Of a DNA stretch of 64,000 nt, positions 50,971 through 60,801 are shown one piece after another. Below the pieces are notes generated by a model. It saw nothing but the letters and a program-made list of their open reading frames with translations. It made no database searches and had not been told where the DNA came from. A program made the position numbers and the translations under genes. Location of the stretch: the NCBI GenBank assembly GCA_900542465.1, contig UQNS01000002.1, positions 1 through 64,000 on the forward strand, in the 5' to 3' direction. The DNA comes from an uncultured Eubacteriales bacterium (GTDB lineage: Bacteria; Bacillota; Clostridia; Lachnospirales; Lachnospiraceae). Each line of letters begins with the position of its first letter. Position 1 is the first letter of the stretch.

Positions 50971-53304
50971 ATGCCTACAGAAAAAATAACATTACCCATG
51001 ATTGTTGTTCAGAATATGACAATGATCCCCGGGGGACATTTACAATTAAACACAGCAACAGATGCTGCTAAAAAGGTTATTGAGAAAGTAAAGGATGGCG
51101 ATAAAAAAGTCTTTCTTGCGACCGAATATAATAACAAAACAGGGGAACCATTTCCTGTAGGAACGATCTCAGAGATCGAGGAGGTACTTAATCTGCCAAA
51201 TGGTTCAGTTCAGGTCAGATTTAAAGGTCTTACCAAGGCCTTGATAGCTGACGTAGACCTGAAGTCTGAATTTGTTACTGCGGATGTCAGACCGGAGAAT
51301 CGTGCAGTTATGGAGAAGGAGATAGAACTTGATCCTAAGCTGGCGGAGGTTATTCGCAGAGAAATGAGCGAGCTTATTGCAAGCTATTTTCAGACAGTAA
51401 AGACAGCGCCTCAGTATAAGAACAGTCTTATCGAAAAGTGGAACAAGGCGGAAACGATTCCTTCATATCTGGAGATCATAATGGCAGATCTACCGGTAGA
51501 TTATAAGCTTAAGCAGACATTCCTTGATTTTGCCAGTATCAACCCAAGATTTGAGCTTCTTGCCAGAACTATCAACGATGAGATAAATATCAACCGCCTG
51601 AAAGCGCATATAGACCAGAGAGTCCGTCACAATCTTGATAAGAGCCACAGAGATTTTGTTCTGCGTGAACAGCTTAAGGTCATTAATGAAGAGCTGGATG
51701 GAGAAACAGCTGAAAGCGAAGTTGACGAGTTCTTGAGAAGGCTCCAGTCGCTTGACGCATCAAAAGAGATAAAGGAGAAGATCGAGAAAGAGATCAAGAG
51801 ATTTAAAAAACTTTCTGCGAGCTCCCCGGAAGCAAGTGTTTCCAGAACATATATCCAGACACTGCTTGATATTCCATGGGAGAAGATGTCAGAAGAGATA
51901 GATGATATAGAGGAAGTGAAGAAGGCGCTTGATGAAGATCATTACGGTCTTCAGAAGGTCAAAGAAAGAGTTGTGGAAGCTCTGGCGGTTAGGAACGTTA
52001 CCCAGAAGGGTGATGCACCTATCCTCTGTCTCGTAGGCCCTCCGGGAACCGGTAAAACATCTATAGCTCAGTCAGTTGCCAGAGCTATGAATAAAAAGCT
52101 TGTCAGGATCGCTTTAGGCGGTGTACATGATGAAGCTGAGATCAGAGGGCATAGAAGAACATATGTTGGAGCCATTCCCGGCAGGATCATAAATGGACTT
52201 ATTGATGCGGAAGTAAAAAATCCGCTTATGCTTTTAGATGAGATAGATAAGATATCGACAGATTATAAAGGTGATACAGGAGCAGCACTTCTTGAGGTTT
52301 TGGACGGCGAACAGAACAATAAATTTGTTGATCACTATGTAGAATTGCCTGTGGACCTATCAGAGGTACTTTTTATATCCACAGCGAACGATCTCTCAAA
52401 GGTAAGTCAGCCACTTCTTGACCGTATGGAGATAATTGAACTTTCTTCATATACTGAAAATGAAAAAATGCATATTGCCAAGGAACACCTTATTCCTAAG
52501 CAGATCGAAAAAAACGGGCTTCTTCCCAAGCATCTTAAAATAACAGACAAGGCTCTTTCCATGATCATATCTCAGTATACGATGGAAGCGGGAGTAAGAA
52601 ATCTGGAAAGAAAGATCGCTGCAGTCTGCCGAAAAACTGTAAGGATGCTGTATGAGAATGGTGAACTGGCTGATAAGAAGATCACGGTAAATCATAAGAA
52701 TATTGAAGAATTTTTAGGAAAAGACAGGATACGTCAGCCTAAGCTTGCCCATAGACCGGCAGTTGGAATTATCCACGGACTTGCATGGACGGCTGTGGGA
52801 GGAACAGTTCTGGAAATAGAAGTAAATGCTATGCCTGGTAAGGGAGATATCATACTTACGGGACAGATGGGCAATGTTATGAAGGAATCCGCCAGAATAG
52901 CTCTTTCATTCGTAAGATCAGTTGCTAAGGATGTGGCGTCTGATTTCTTCGACAGGACTACTTTTCACCTTCATATACCGGCGGGTGCTGTACCTAAGGA
53001 TGGCCCTTCAGCAGGTATTACAATGGCTACGGCGCTATTTTCGGCGGCTACAGGTTATAAGATTGATGGAGAGCTTGCTATGACGGGAGAGATCACTTTA
53101 AGAGGTCTTGTGATGCCTATAGGCGGATTGAAGGAAAAGCTTCTTGCTGCTAATAAAGCAGGCATGAAGAGAGTAATAGTCCCTGAATTGAATCGTTCTG
53201 ATGTTGAAGTTCTAGATAAGGAAATAATAGGAGATATGGAGATCATATTTGCTGACACAATGAAAAAAGTGCTGGAAACAGCAATTACAAAGGATAAAAA
53301 GTAA
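50971..53304 (+). CDS. lon: ATP-dependent protease Lon
   Basis: A 777-residue LonA: N-terminal substrate domain, coiled middle, AAA domain with GPPGTGKTS, and a protease domain with Ser680 in PKDGPSAGI and Lys723 in GGLKEK, the catalytic dyad at the usual 43-residue spacing. GAGGGGGG precedes the ATG, 23 bp behind clpX. It degrades misfolded and regulatory proteins. Confidence 0.98.
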   Translation: MPTEKITLPMIVVQNMTMIPGGHLQLNTATDAAKKVIEKVKDGDKKVFLATEYNNKTGEPFPVGTISEIEEVLNLPNGSVQVRFKGLTKALIADVDLKSEFVTADVRPENRAVMEKEIELDPKLAEVIRREMSELIASYFQTVKTAPQYKNSLIEKWNKAETIPSYLEIIMADLPVDYKLKQTFLDFASINPRFELLARTINDEININRLKAHIDQRVRHNLDKSHRDFVLREQLKVINEELDGETAESEVDEFLRRLQSLDASKEIKEKIEKEIKRFKKLSASSPEASVSRTYIQTLLDIPWEKMSEEIDDIEEVKKALDEDHYGLQKVKERVVEALAVRNVTQKGDAPILCLVGPPGTGKTSIAQSVARAMNKKLVRIALGGVHDEAEIRGHRRTYVGAIPGRIINGLIDAEVKNPLMLLDEIDKISTDYKGDTGAALLEVLDGEQNNKFVDHYVELPVDLSEVLFISTANDLSKVSQPLLDRMEIIELSSYTENEKMHIAKEHLIPKQIEKNGLLPKHLKITDKALSMIISQYTMEAGVRNLERKIAAVCRKTVRMLYENGELADKKITVNHKNIEEFLGKDRIRQPKLAHRPAVGIIHGLAWTAVGGTVLEIEVNAMPGKGDIILTGQMGNVMKESARIALSFVRSVAKDVASDFFDRTTFHLHIPAGAVPKDGPSAGITMATALFSAATGYKIDGELAMTGEITLRGLVMPIGGLKEKLLAANKAGMKRVIVPELNRSDVEVLDKEIIGDMEIIFADTMKKVLETAITKDKK

Positions 53305-53340
53305 TTTGATTTTTGCAGTCGATTGTATAGTAGGAAAGCT

Positions 53341-53919
53341 ATGGTCATTAAAAAAGTAAATTTAGATATCGTTATAGGTGTTAAGAGTGAGGTGCCGGAT
53401 ACTGAATACCCGGAAGTTGCATTTGCAGGAAAATCAAATGTAGGGAAATCCTCTCTGATAAATGCTATGATGAATAGAAAAGCCTATGCCAGAACATCTG
53501 CACAGCCGGGTAAGACTCAGACGATAAATTATTATAATGTGAATGATGAGATATATCTTGTAGACTTGCCTGGGTATGGTTATACGCGTGCCAATGTAAA
53601 AGTTAAGGAACAATGGGGGAAAATGGTTGAAAGATACCTCAGAGATTCCAAGCAGCTTAAAAGAGTGTTTCTTCTTGTTGACAGCCGTCACGCTCCATCA
53701 GAAAATGACAGACTTATGTTCGACTGGATCGTGTCAAATGGCTTCAGACCTGTCGTTGTTGCAACTAAAGGGGATAAGCTGAAAAGAAGCGAGAATGAAA
53801 AAAATAAGTCAATAATTCGTAAAGGTTTGAATATGCTGCCGGAAGATACTCTTATAATGACTTCTTCATCAAAGAAGGAGAGGATAGAGGAGGTCTGGGC
53901 AGAGATGCTTAAGGACTGA
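53341..53919 (+). CDS. ysxC: Ribosome-biogenesis GTPase YsxC/EngB
   Basis: A 192-residue TRAFAC GTPase needed for late 50S assembly: G1 GKSNVGKSS (30-38), G2/G3 (TQTINYY, DLPGYGY), G4 TKGDKL. ATG 53341 with TAGGAAAG before it is preferred to a TTG six codons earlier. lon-ysxC adjacency is conserved in Firmicutes. Confidence 0.97.
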   Translation: MVIKKVNLDIVIGVKSEVPDTEYPEVAFAGKSNVGKSSLINAMMNRKAYARTSAQPGKTQTINYYNVNDEIYLVDLPGYGYTRANVKVKEQWGKMVERYLRDSKQLKRVFLLVDSRHAPSENDRLMFDWIVSNGFRPVVVATKGDKLKRSENEKNKSIIRKGLNMLPEDTLIMTSSSKKERIEEVWAEMLKD

Positions 53920-53925
53920 TACTGG

Positions 53926-53966
53926 AAAAAGCCATCAAATTGTTGAAATTTGATGGCTTTTTAAAT
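53926..53966. terminator. Bidirectional terminator between ysxC and the DUF4364 gene
   Basis: A perfect 16-bp stem (53926-53941 with 53947-53962) with A and T runs at the base; serves the convergent genes on both sides. Confidence 0.92.
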
Positions 53967-53969
53967 ATT

Positions 53970-54485
53970 TTACATTAATTGCTTTACGATATATTCGTAA
54001 ACATCCTGATTATGCGTTTTCCATTTTGAACATATTATCTTAGCCTCTTCCTCAAGGGGAACTGAGAGTGAGAGATCTATAAGAGCAGTATCACCCTCTA
54101 TTACGCACAGATGTGCTATATACTCGCCTTTATCTGACCTATAATAATCTGATATGGTCTCGACTTCACATTTCAATTCGTATTTATTCTCAGTCAGGTA
54201 GGTGTCTATATCTTCGCGGATCGAATGTGAGATTTTGTTATAGAAGAATTTTATTGTATCCCGCCCTTTATCAGTAAGGACATATTGTGTGCTGTTGTGA
54301 TAAAGAATTGAATGGATAAAATTATCTTCCTCCATGGAATGGAGTGCTTCCTGTAATGTGAAATAAGTGGTGTATTGCTTTCCTAACATAAAATTGGAGA
54401 TCTGATTGTTGGAGAGCGGAAAATTGACCTTATTTAACATATACATGACCATTAATTTATATAAACGTTCAACGTCGTCTTTCAT
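53970..54485 (-). CDS. DUF4364 family protein
   Basis: A 171-residue protein typical of Clostridia, with an N-terminal winged-helix-like part (LNKVNFPLSNNQISNFML, YFTLQEALHSMEEDNFI, YVLTDKGRDTI), thus probably a DNA-binding regulator, and a mixed C-terminal part. Function is not established. ATG 54485 with GAGG seven bases before it is preferred over an ATG seven codons upstream. Confidence 0.85.
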   Translation of the reverse strand: MKDDVERLYKLMVMYMLNKVNFPLSNNQISNFMLGKQYTTYFTLQEALHSMEEDNFIHSILYHNSTQYVLTDKGRDTIKFFYNKISHSIREDIDTYLTENKYELKCEVETISDYYRSDKGEYIAHLCVIEGDTALIDLSLSVPLEEEAKIICSKWKTHNQDVYEYIVKQLM

Positions 54486-54619
54486 ATGAAATACCTCAGA
54501 ATACATTTCTTAGCTTACAATAAGATAGCAAAAAAACTGAAAACTAACAAGAAAATACAGCCTGAAAAGCTTAGAAACAGCAAAAAGAAAGATTTTTTTA
54601 AAAAAACTGAAAAAAGTAC

Positions 54620-54648
54620 TTGCATTATACTTTAAACTCATATATAAT
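54620..54648 (+). promoter_or_regulatory. tRNA-Lys promoter
   Basis: TTGCAT (54620-54625), 17 bases, consensus TATAAT (54643-54648). The transcript would carry a 70-base leader with a GAAACGC/GCGTTTC stem (arms near 54670 and 54708) before the tRNA. Confidence 0.8.
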
Positions 54649-54726
54649 CACTTTTGTTGTGAGGAACACGAAACGCATAAAACCTAGTAATAGAGGGCGT
54701 TTCGAGACTTAATAAAAACAGAATAT

Positions 54727-54799
54727 GCACCGTTAGCTCAGTTGGTAGAGCACCTGACTCTTAATCAGGGTGTCCAGGGTTCGAACCCCTGACGGTGTA
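54727..54799 (+). tRNA. tRNA-Lys (anticodon CUU)
   Basis: A 73-nt cloverleaf: acceptor GCACCGT/ACGGTGT, D arm with AGCTCAGTTGGTAGAGC, anticodon stem CCTGA/TCAGG with loop CTCTTAA (CTT, reading AAG), T arm with GGTTCGAACC, discriminator A, no encoded CCA. Confidence 0.98.
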
Positions 54800-54809
54800 T
54801 TTTTAAGGT

Positions 54810-54852
54810 CTTTTGGCTTGTCACGCGCGAGTCATAAGGCTTTTTTTATTTT
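54810..54852 (+). terminator. Probable terminator behind tRNA-Lys
   Basis: An imperfect stem (GGCTTGTCA against TCATAAGGC, two mismatches) around CGCGCGAG, followed by seven T, ATTTT. Confidence 0.55.
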
Positions 54853-54873
54853 GGCAGTCAGGCACAGCAATGA

Positions 54874-55725
54874 TCAGCTGAACCTTTTTCTGTATTTGCC
54901 GCTTTCTGTAAATAGTTTTTCAATAGCCTTATCATCATGAGCTTTAAGTGAGTCTAAGACAGAATCAAGCTTTTTTATATAATTTGAAAGCATTGATATA
55001 ATAGCCTCACTATTGGCTGAGCATATCTGAGACCAGATCTCCGGATTTGAAGCTGCAAGTCTGGTAGTGTCAAGAAAACCTGTTGAAGCAAAAGCTTTCA
55101 TGAGGTGCAGATCATCGGTATCGGCTTCCTTGACAGTTGAAGCCAGGCCTGCCGCTGCAATATGGGGAAGATGGCTTATTCCCGCAACCGCGCGATCATG
55201 ACTTTCAGGATCAGTTATATATAGATCGCATGAAAAAGACCTTACAAGAGCAGAGAGAAAGTCTATTTTATTCTGTGAGACATCGGCGCCGGGAGTAAGA
55301 ATGTAAACGCGTCCTTTAAGGAGATCGGCGGATGAATACATATAACCGGATTTTTCAGAACCTGCCATGGGATGGCCGCCGATAAAGTTTTTTGACAACC
55401 CCAGCCTGTCGGCGCCATCCTGAATATATTTTTTTACACTCCCAACGTCAGTGATAATGCACGAATCGTTTACATATGGGCTTAGATTCTCCATGTTGGA
55501 CAGGATGCTTTTAACAGGGGAACAGAGGAAGATCACATCACACGATGAGAAATGTGTGTCTATATTTTCCAAGGCTATATCAACGATATTTTCCTCCAGT
55601 GCTTTATCAAGGCTGGATCTTGTCCGGGTACAGGCTATAATGCAGGAATCCGGTCGTGTTGATCGGATAGCTTTGGCAATTGAGCCGGCTATAAGTCCAA
55701 AGCCGATAAATCCGAAAGTATTCAT
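54874..55725 (-). CDS. tyrA: Prephenate dehydrogenase
   Basis: It converts prephenate to 4-hydroxyphenylpyruvate for tyrosine, using NAD. The Rossmann motif GFGLIAGS (8-15) and the substrate motif GGHPMAGSEKSGY (near 115-127) are intact. At 283 residues it has the catalytic domains only, without the C-terminal ACT domain found in B. subtilis TyrA, so feedback through ACT is absent. AGGAGG precedes the ATG. It is divergent from the patatin gene. Confidence 0.95.
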   Translation of the reverse strand: MNTFGFIGFGLIAGSIAKAIRSTRPDSCIIACTRTRSSLDKALEENIVDIALENIDTHFSSCDVIFLCSPVKSILSNMENLSPYVNDSCIITDVGSVKKYIQDGADRLGLSKNFIGGHPMAGSEKSGYMYSSADLLKGRVYILTPGADVSQNKIDFLSALVRSFSCDLYITDPESHDRAVAGISHLPHIAAAGLASTVKEADTDDLHLMKAFASTGFLDTTRLAASNPEIWSQICSANSEAIISMLSNYIKKLDSVLDSLKAHDDKAIEKLFTESGKYRKRFS

Positions 55726-55779
55726 AATATATACCTCCTTTTATTCTCAAGAAAACTTGTGTTTTCCTGTATTTTTAAT

Positions 55780-55830
55780 ATGATGGACGTTCAGCTTGAG
55801 CTTGTCAACCTTAACCAGCTTTTATATAAT
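55780..55830. promoter_or_regulatory. Divergent promoters sharing one -35 region (tyrA / patatin gene)
   Basis: Plus strand: TTGTCA (55802-55807), 17 bases, TATAAT (55825-55830). Minus strand: TTGACA (55808-55803), 17 bases, CATCAT (55785-55780). The two -35 boxes occupy the same bases, so only one polymerase can bind at a time. A GAAAAC-N4-GTTTTC hairpin lies in the tyrA leader. Confidence 0.7.
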
Positions 55831-55867
55831 ATTGGGTATACCAAACAGCCTGAAATGAGAGGTTATT

Positions 55868-56770
55868 ATGCGTAGATATGATAAGTTGGATCAGCTCCCG
55901 AGCGGGGATGCGTCGGATAAGCTTACTCATGGATGTCTCGTAGTAGAGGGTGGAGCCCTGCGAGGTATGTATTGTCAGGGAGTTCTGGATAGTCTGATGA
56001 TGAATGATATCAACTTTGATTGCCTCATTGGTGTTTCGTCTGGGGCAATGAACGGTGTTAATTATTTATCCGGGCAGATCGGCAGAGGACCATATCTTAC
56101 CCTTAAATACCGTCCTGACAGCAGGTTTATCGGCTTGAGAGCAATAATTGAAAATCACGGTATTACAGGTTTTAAATATATGTGGACCAGAGTCCAGGAG
56201 TCATGGCCTTTGAATAATAAGATGTTCAATAACCCGGGCAGGCGATTTGTATGTGTTGCCACAGATTGCAGCACAGGCAGGGCAAGGTACTTCGAGAAGG
56301 GTAAGGACAGGAACTTTTTATTTGGCATGCAGGCGGGAGCGAGCATTCCATTTGGCTCACGACCTGTTATGCTTGAAGGGAGGCCTTATCTTGATGGTGG
56401 GATCGCTGTCCATGTTCCTGTTAACTGGGCTATAAAACAGGGATATGAGAAGATAGTGGTCATCAGGACAAGAGACAGGGACTACAAGGCGAGCAGGGAG
56501 TATTCAGATACGCTCATCAGGGCTCTCTACCAGAGACGCTTTCCGAGGATGTCTGAAAAACTCAGGTTTAATTCCTTTATCTACAATAAAGAAGTCGATA
56601 AGCTTAATGAACTTGAACATCAGGGACGGATCCACATGATAGCGCCATCGCGAAGTCTGGAATTAACACTTTTCTGTAATGATCTGGAAGAGCTTGCAGA
56701 TCTGTATTATCTGGGCCTGAATGACATGAACGAGAAAATAAATGAACTAAAAAAATATCTGGAGGGATAA
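55868..56770 (+). CDS. Patatin-like phospholipase
   Basis: A 300-residue lipid acyl hydrolase of the RssA/YjjU bacterial patatin type: oxyanion loop GGALRG (28-33), nucleophile Ser57 in GVSSG (55-59), Asp176 in DGG. There is no signal peptide, so it acts in the cytosol, probably on membrane phospholipid. GAGAGG precedes the ATG. leuS follows seven bases after the stop. Confidence 0.93.
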   Translation: MRRYDKLDQLPSGDASDKLTHGCLVVEGGALRGMYCQGVLDSLMMNDINFDCLIGVSSGAMNGVNYLSGQIGRGPYLTLKYRPDSRFIGLRAIIENHGITGFKYMWTRVQESWPLNNKMFNNPGRRFVCVATDCSTGRARYFEKGKDRNFLFGMQAGASIPFGSRPVMLEGRPYLDGGIAVHVPVNWAIKQGYEKIVVIRTRDRDYKASREYSDTLIRALYQRRFPRMSEKLRFNSFIYNKEVDKLNELEHQGRIHMIAPSRSLELTLFCNDLEELADLYYLGLNDMNEKINELKKYLEG

Positions 56771-56777
56771 CATTAAT

Positions 56778-59189
56778 ATGTCGACATATAATTATAGTGC
56801 AATTGAGAAAAAATGGCGTGCAAAGTGGGAGGTAACGCCTATTAACGTAAATGATGGCAAGAAGCCTAAGTACTACTGCCTGGATATGTTTCCGTACCCT
56901 TCAGGGACAGGTCTGCATGTAGGCCATTGGAGAGGATATGTAATAAGTGATGTCTGGAGCAGATATCAGATGCTTAAGGGACATTATGTTATTCATCCGA
57001 TGGGCTGGGATGCGTTTGGCCTTCCTGCAGAGAATTTTGCTATTAAGACAGGCCAGCACCCAAGTGTTTCGACAGAGAAGAATATTGACAACATCAGAAG
57101 GCAGATCAAAGAGATCGCTGCTGTATATGATTGGGATATGGAACTTAATACGACCGATCCTGATTTCTATAAATGGACACAATGGATATTTGCAAGAATG
57201 TTTGAAAAAGGGCTTGCTTATGAAAAGGAAATGCCGATCAACTGGTGTCCTTCATGCAAGACCGGCATTGCCAATGAGGAAGTTGTAAACGGCAGATGCG
57301 AGCGCTGCGGCGAAGAAGTTACTAAAAAGAATCTCAGACAGTGGATGCTTAAGATAACAGAATACGGAGACAGACTTCTTGAAGATCTTGATAAGCTCGA
57401 CTGGCCTGAAAAAGTCAAAAAAATGCAGTCAGAATGGATCGGAAGATCCTACGGTGCTGAAGTTGATTTCAAGATCGATGGGAAAGATAAAAGTGTGACG
57501 GTCTATACAACAAGACCTGATACACTTTATGGGGCAACATTCCTGGTACTTGCTCCGGAGCATGAGCTTGCCATGGAACTGGCAACGGATGAAACAAAGA
57601 CAGCAGTTGAAGAGTATATATATAGGTCTTCTACAAGATCGAATGTCGATCGTATGCAGGACAAGGAAAAGACAGGCGTTTTTACGGGCTCTTATGCGGT
57701 AAATCCTCTTAATGGAAATAAGCTGCCGGTATGGCTTTCTGACTATGTTCTTGCGGACTATGGTACTGGGGCGATTATGTGTGTTCCTGCCCATGATACA
57801 AGAGATTTTGAGTTTGCTTCAAAGTTTGGACTGCCTGTTGTACAGGTAATCTCTAAGGATGGAAGTGAAGCCGGACCTTTAACTGAAGCGTATACGGAAA
57901 CTGAAGGCATTCTGATCAATTCAGGAGAATGGAATGGCCGCGGATCTGCCGAGGTCAAGTCAGAAGCTCCGGATATCATCGAAAAAATGGGTATTGGCCG
58001 TAAAAGAAAAAACTATAAGCTTCGAGATTGGGTATTTTCACGTCAGCGTTATTGGGGAGAGCCGATTCCTATCGTTCACTGCCCGGACTGCGGCGCAGTT
58101 GCGGTTCCTGATGATCAGCTTCCGGTCAGACTGCCGGATGTAGAAAGATATGAGCCTACAGGAACAGGAGAGTCACCTCTTGCGGGAATAGAAGAATGGG
58201 TAAATACTACATGTCCGCATTGCGGAAAACCTGCAAGGAGAGAAACTAATACGATGCCGCAGTGGGCCGGATCATCATGGTATTTCCTTAGGTATCTGGA
58301 TGTTAATAACGACAGGGAACTTATCAGCAGGGAAAAGGCTGATAAGTATATGCCTGTGGATATGTATGTCGGCGGAGTTGAACATGCGGTACTTCACCTG
58401 CTCTATGCAAGATTCTATACAAAATTTCTTAAAGACATTGGGGTCGTTGATTTCGACGAGCCGTTTGCAAAGCTTTTTAATCAGGGAATGATAGTTAAGA
58501 ATGGCGCTAAGATGAGTAAATCAAAGGGGAATGTTGTTTCACCCGATGACCTTGTTCGAGATTACGGATGTGATTCTTTACGAATGTATGAATTATTCGT
58601 AGGACCGCCGGAGATGGATGCTGAGTGGGATGACAGAGGTATAGACGGAGTTTATAGGTTTCTGAATAAGGTATACAATCTTTGCCGGTCTAACGCATGT
58701 AAGTCATTTGAAATTACAGAAGAAATGAATCGTCTTAAGAATAAGATGATATACGATATCACACAGAGGATAGATACATTCAGCCTGAATACGGTAGTAA
58801 GCGGATTCATGGAATATACCAACAAGATCTCCGAGCTTACAGTTAAACAGGGCGGTATCGACAGATCAACGCTTGAGACACTTGCGATTCTTCTTGCCCC
58901 ATTTGCTCCTCACATAGCGGAAGAGATGTGGGAGATGCTTGGTCATGCGAGCAGTGTATTTGATGATTCCAACACATGGCCTTCTTATGATGAAGAGGCT
59001 ATGAAGGAAAATTCTATTGAAATGGCCGTTCAGGTAAATGGAAAGGTTAAAGCTAAGATCGTTATACCTGTTGACGCAGATAAGGATACAGTTCTTGCTA
59101 TAGCCAGGGAAGCACTTGGAAGTAAAGCACCGTCATCCATCAGGAAAGAAATCTATGTGCCTGGAAAAATTATTAATATCGTTGGTTAA
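56778..59189 (+). CDS. leuS: Leucyl-tRNA synthetase
   Basis: Class I synthetase, 803 residues: HIGH element HVGH (47-50), an editing domain inserted after about residue 220 (TTRPDTLYGATF), a zinc-binding-like CPSC/CERC pair near 155-175, KMSKS (578-582) and a full anticodon domain. GGAGGG precedes the ATG by 12 bases. No T-box leader is present because the gene follows the patatin gene directly. Confidence 0.98.
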   Translation: MSTYNYSAIEKKWRAKWEVTPINVNDGKKPKYYCLDMFPYPSGTGLHVGHWRGYVISDVWSRYQMLKGHYVIHPMGWDAFGLPAENFAIKTGQHPSVSTEKNIDNIRRQIKEIAAVYDWDMELNTTDPDFYKWTQWIFARMFEKGLAYEKEMPINWCPSCKTGIANEEVVNGRCERCGEEVTKKNLRQWMLKITEYGDRLLEDLDKLDWPEKVKKMQSEWIGRSYGAEVDFKIDGKDKSVTVYTTRPDTLYGATFLVLAPEHELAMELATDETKTAVEEYIYRSSTRSNVDRMQDKEKTGVFTGSYAVNPLNGNKLPVWLSDYVLADYGTGAIMCVPAHDTRDFEFASKFGLPVVQVISKDGSEAGPLTEAYTETEGILINSGEWNGRGSAEVKSEAPDIIEKMGIGRKRKNYKLRDWVFSRQRYWGEPIPIVHCPDCGAVAVPDDQLPVRLPDVERYEPTGTGESPLAGIEEWVNTTCPHCGKPARRETNTMPQWAGSSWYFLRYLDVNNDRELISREKADKYMPVDMYVGGVEHAVLHLLYARFYTKFLKDIGVVDFDEPFAKLFNQGMIVKNGAKMSKSKGNVVSPDDLVRDYGCDSLRMYELFVGPPEMDAEWDDRGIDGVYRFLNKVYNLCRSNACKSFEITEEMNRLKNKMIYDITQRIDTFSLNTVVSGFMEYTNKISELTVKQGGIDRSTLETLAILLAPFAPHIAEEMWEMLGHASSVFDDSNTWPSYDEEAMKENSIEMAVQVNGKVKAKIVIPVDADKDTVLAIAREALGSKAPSSIRKEIYVPGKIINIVG

Positions 59190-59217
59190 CTGTAAGCTCT
59201 TGAGAGAGTGAGGAAGC

Positions 59218-60786
59218 ATGGAAAAAGAGTCCAGAAAATCTAGTTTTATAGTTCAGGGTGGGATCCTTGCCATTACCGGTATCCTGGTAAGGATTATTGG
59301 TATGTTATACAGAATACCGATGGTCAATATCATTGGAAGTGACGGTAATGGTATATATGGCGCAGCTTATAATATTTACAATATAGTTCTGATCCTTTCA
59401 TCTTATGGAATGCCTATGGCTGTTTCAAAAATGATATCAGCAAGACTGGTGAAAAAGGAATACAGAAATGCGGGTCAGATATTCAAGCAGGCCATTATCG
59501 TAGCGGCTATATCAGGTGGTATTGCCGCATGTGTATTGTTCTTCGGAGCAGGATTGATAGAAAATGTACTCTACAGAGGTATACCCGGAACTGCAATCCC
59601 TCTCAGGATCCTTGCGCCCACTGTATTTATCGTAGCTATTCTCGGTACGATCAGGGGATTTTTTGAGGGCCATGGAACTATGACTCAAACGGCCGTTTCT
59701 CAGTTCGTGGAGCAGATAGTTAATGCGATAGTCAGTGTTGCTGCATCGTTTGCATTCATGAGAGCATTTTCCGGAAGAGCTGACCAGGCGGCGCATGGAG
59801 CAGCCGGAGGTACGCTTGGTACATGTCTTGGAGCTGCTGCAGGATTGGCAGTTGTTGTAGTTATACTGATAAGAAACGCGGGTCAGTACAGGGCGAACTT
59901 AAGATCTGATACCAATTCACACGTCCTGGACACAAGATCTACTTACAGAACTATCATGATGACGATAGTTCCTATACTTTTAGGACAGACTTTCTATAAC
60001 ATCAGTGCTGTCATAGATGATATTATCTACAACAATGTAGCGATAGCCACGATGCCTGGGAATATGGTCGCTACGACGCTGGGAAATTACAATACGAGTT
60101 ATTCAACACTTATAAGTATTCCAATGGGTATCGCGGGAGCTATGGCATCTTCACTCCTGCCAAGTGTAGTTAATTCGTATGAGATGGGATCAGCTAAGGC
60201 GATCCGAAAAAAATTAAGGCATACAGTCCATGTAACAATGCTTATTGCAATACCGTTTACCATTGCGTTAACGGTATTGGGCGAACCGATCATCAGACTT
60301 CTGTTTTCAAGGTATGACGCGCTCCAGGGAGACTTGATGCTTAAAACAGGCGCAGCGGCGATCATATTCTATACTTTGGCAACGATCACCAGCACCACGC
60401 TTCAGGGCGTAGACAGAATGAGGCTTCCGGTCATACATTCAGCGATCGCATTGGCTATCCATATTCCATTGGTGATAATCCTTCTTCTGACGACCAGACT
60501 GGGTACGATAGCGCTGGTCATAGGAGCAATGGCTTTTTCAGTTACGGTATTTATACTGAATCTGAGATCGTTAAGAAGAATTATCGGATACAGGCAGGAA
60601 TACATTAAAACATTCTTAATTCCATTGATTTGTTCCTGTGTAATGGGTATAGGTGCATTACCTGTATATCGTGGATTATACATTTTAATAAGACATAATT
60701 TCCCTTGTCTTATAGCAAGTGCATTTGTTGGTATAGTAATATATTTTGCGGGGCTTATGTATGCTAAGAAGAAAGGGATCTATTAA
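59218..60786 (+). CDS. Polysaccharide/lipid II flippase family protein (MurJ/SpoVB-like)
   Basis: A 522-residue member of the MOP exporter superfamily with about fourteen membrane segments (FIVQGGILAITGILVRIIGMLYRIP at the start, repeated later elements). Relatives include SpoVB and YtgP/MurJ of Firmicutes, which flip lipid-linked cell-wall precursors. Which lipid-linked sugar it moves cannot be told. GTGAGG precedes the ATG; it lies 28 bp behind leuS and six before the clpC ribosome site. Confidence 0.9.
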   Translation: MEKESRKSSFIVQGGILAITGILVRIIGMLYRIPMVNIIGSDGNGIYGAAYNIYNIVLILSSYGMPMAVSKMISARLVKKEYRNAGQIFKQAIIVAAISGGIAACVLFFGAGLIENVLYRGIPGTAIPLRILAPTVFIVAILGTIRGFFEGHGTMTQTAVSQFVEQIVNAIVSVAASFAFMRAFSGRADQAAHGAAGGTLGTCLGAAAGLAVVVVILIRNAGQYRANLRSDTNSHVLDTRSTYRTIMMTIVPILLGQTFYNISAVIDDIIYNNVAIATMPGNMVATTLGNYNTSYSTLISIPMGIAGAMASSLLPSVVNSYEMGSAKAIRKKLRHTVHVTMLIAIPFTIALTVLGEPIIRLLFSRYDALQGDLMLKTGAAAIIFYTLATITSTTLQGVDRMRLPVIHSAIALAIHIPLVIILLLTTRLGTIALVIGAMAFSVTVFILNLRSLRRIIGYRQEYIKTFLIPLICSCVMGIGALPVYRGLYILIRHNFPCLIASAFVGIVIYFAGLMYAKKKGIY

Positions 60787-60801
60787 GAGGGGGTGAAACT
60801 T

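Noticed and set aside
56771..56790. T-box leader for leuS (and for tyrA)
   Set aside because: leuS follows the patatin gene after seven bases and the tyrA leader is too short; no T-box sequence seen.
60600..60801. CtsR operator before clpC
   Set aside because: No tandem GGTCAAA-type heptads; the region is the end of the flippase gene.
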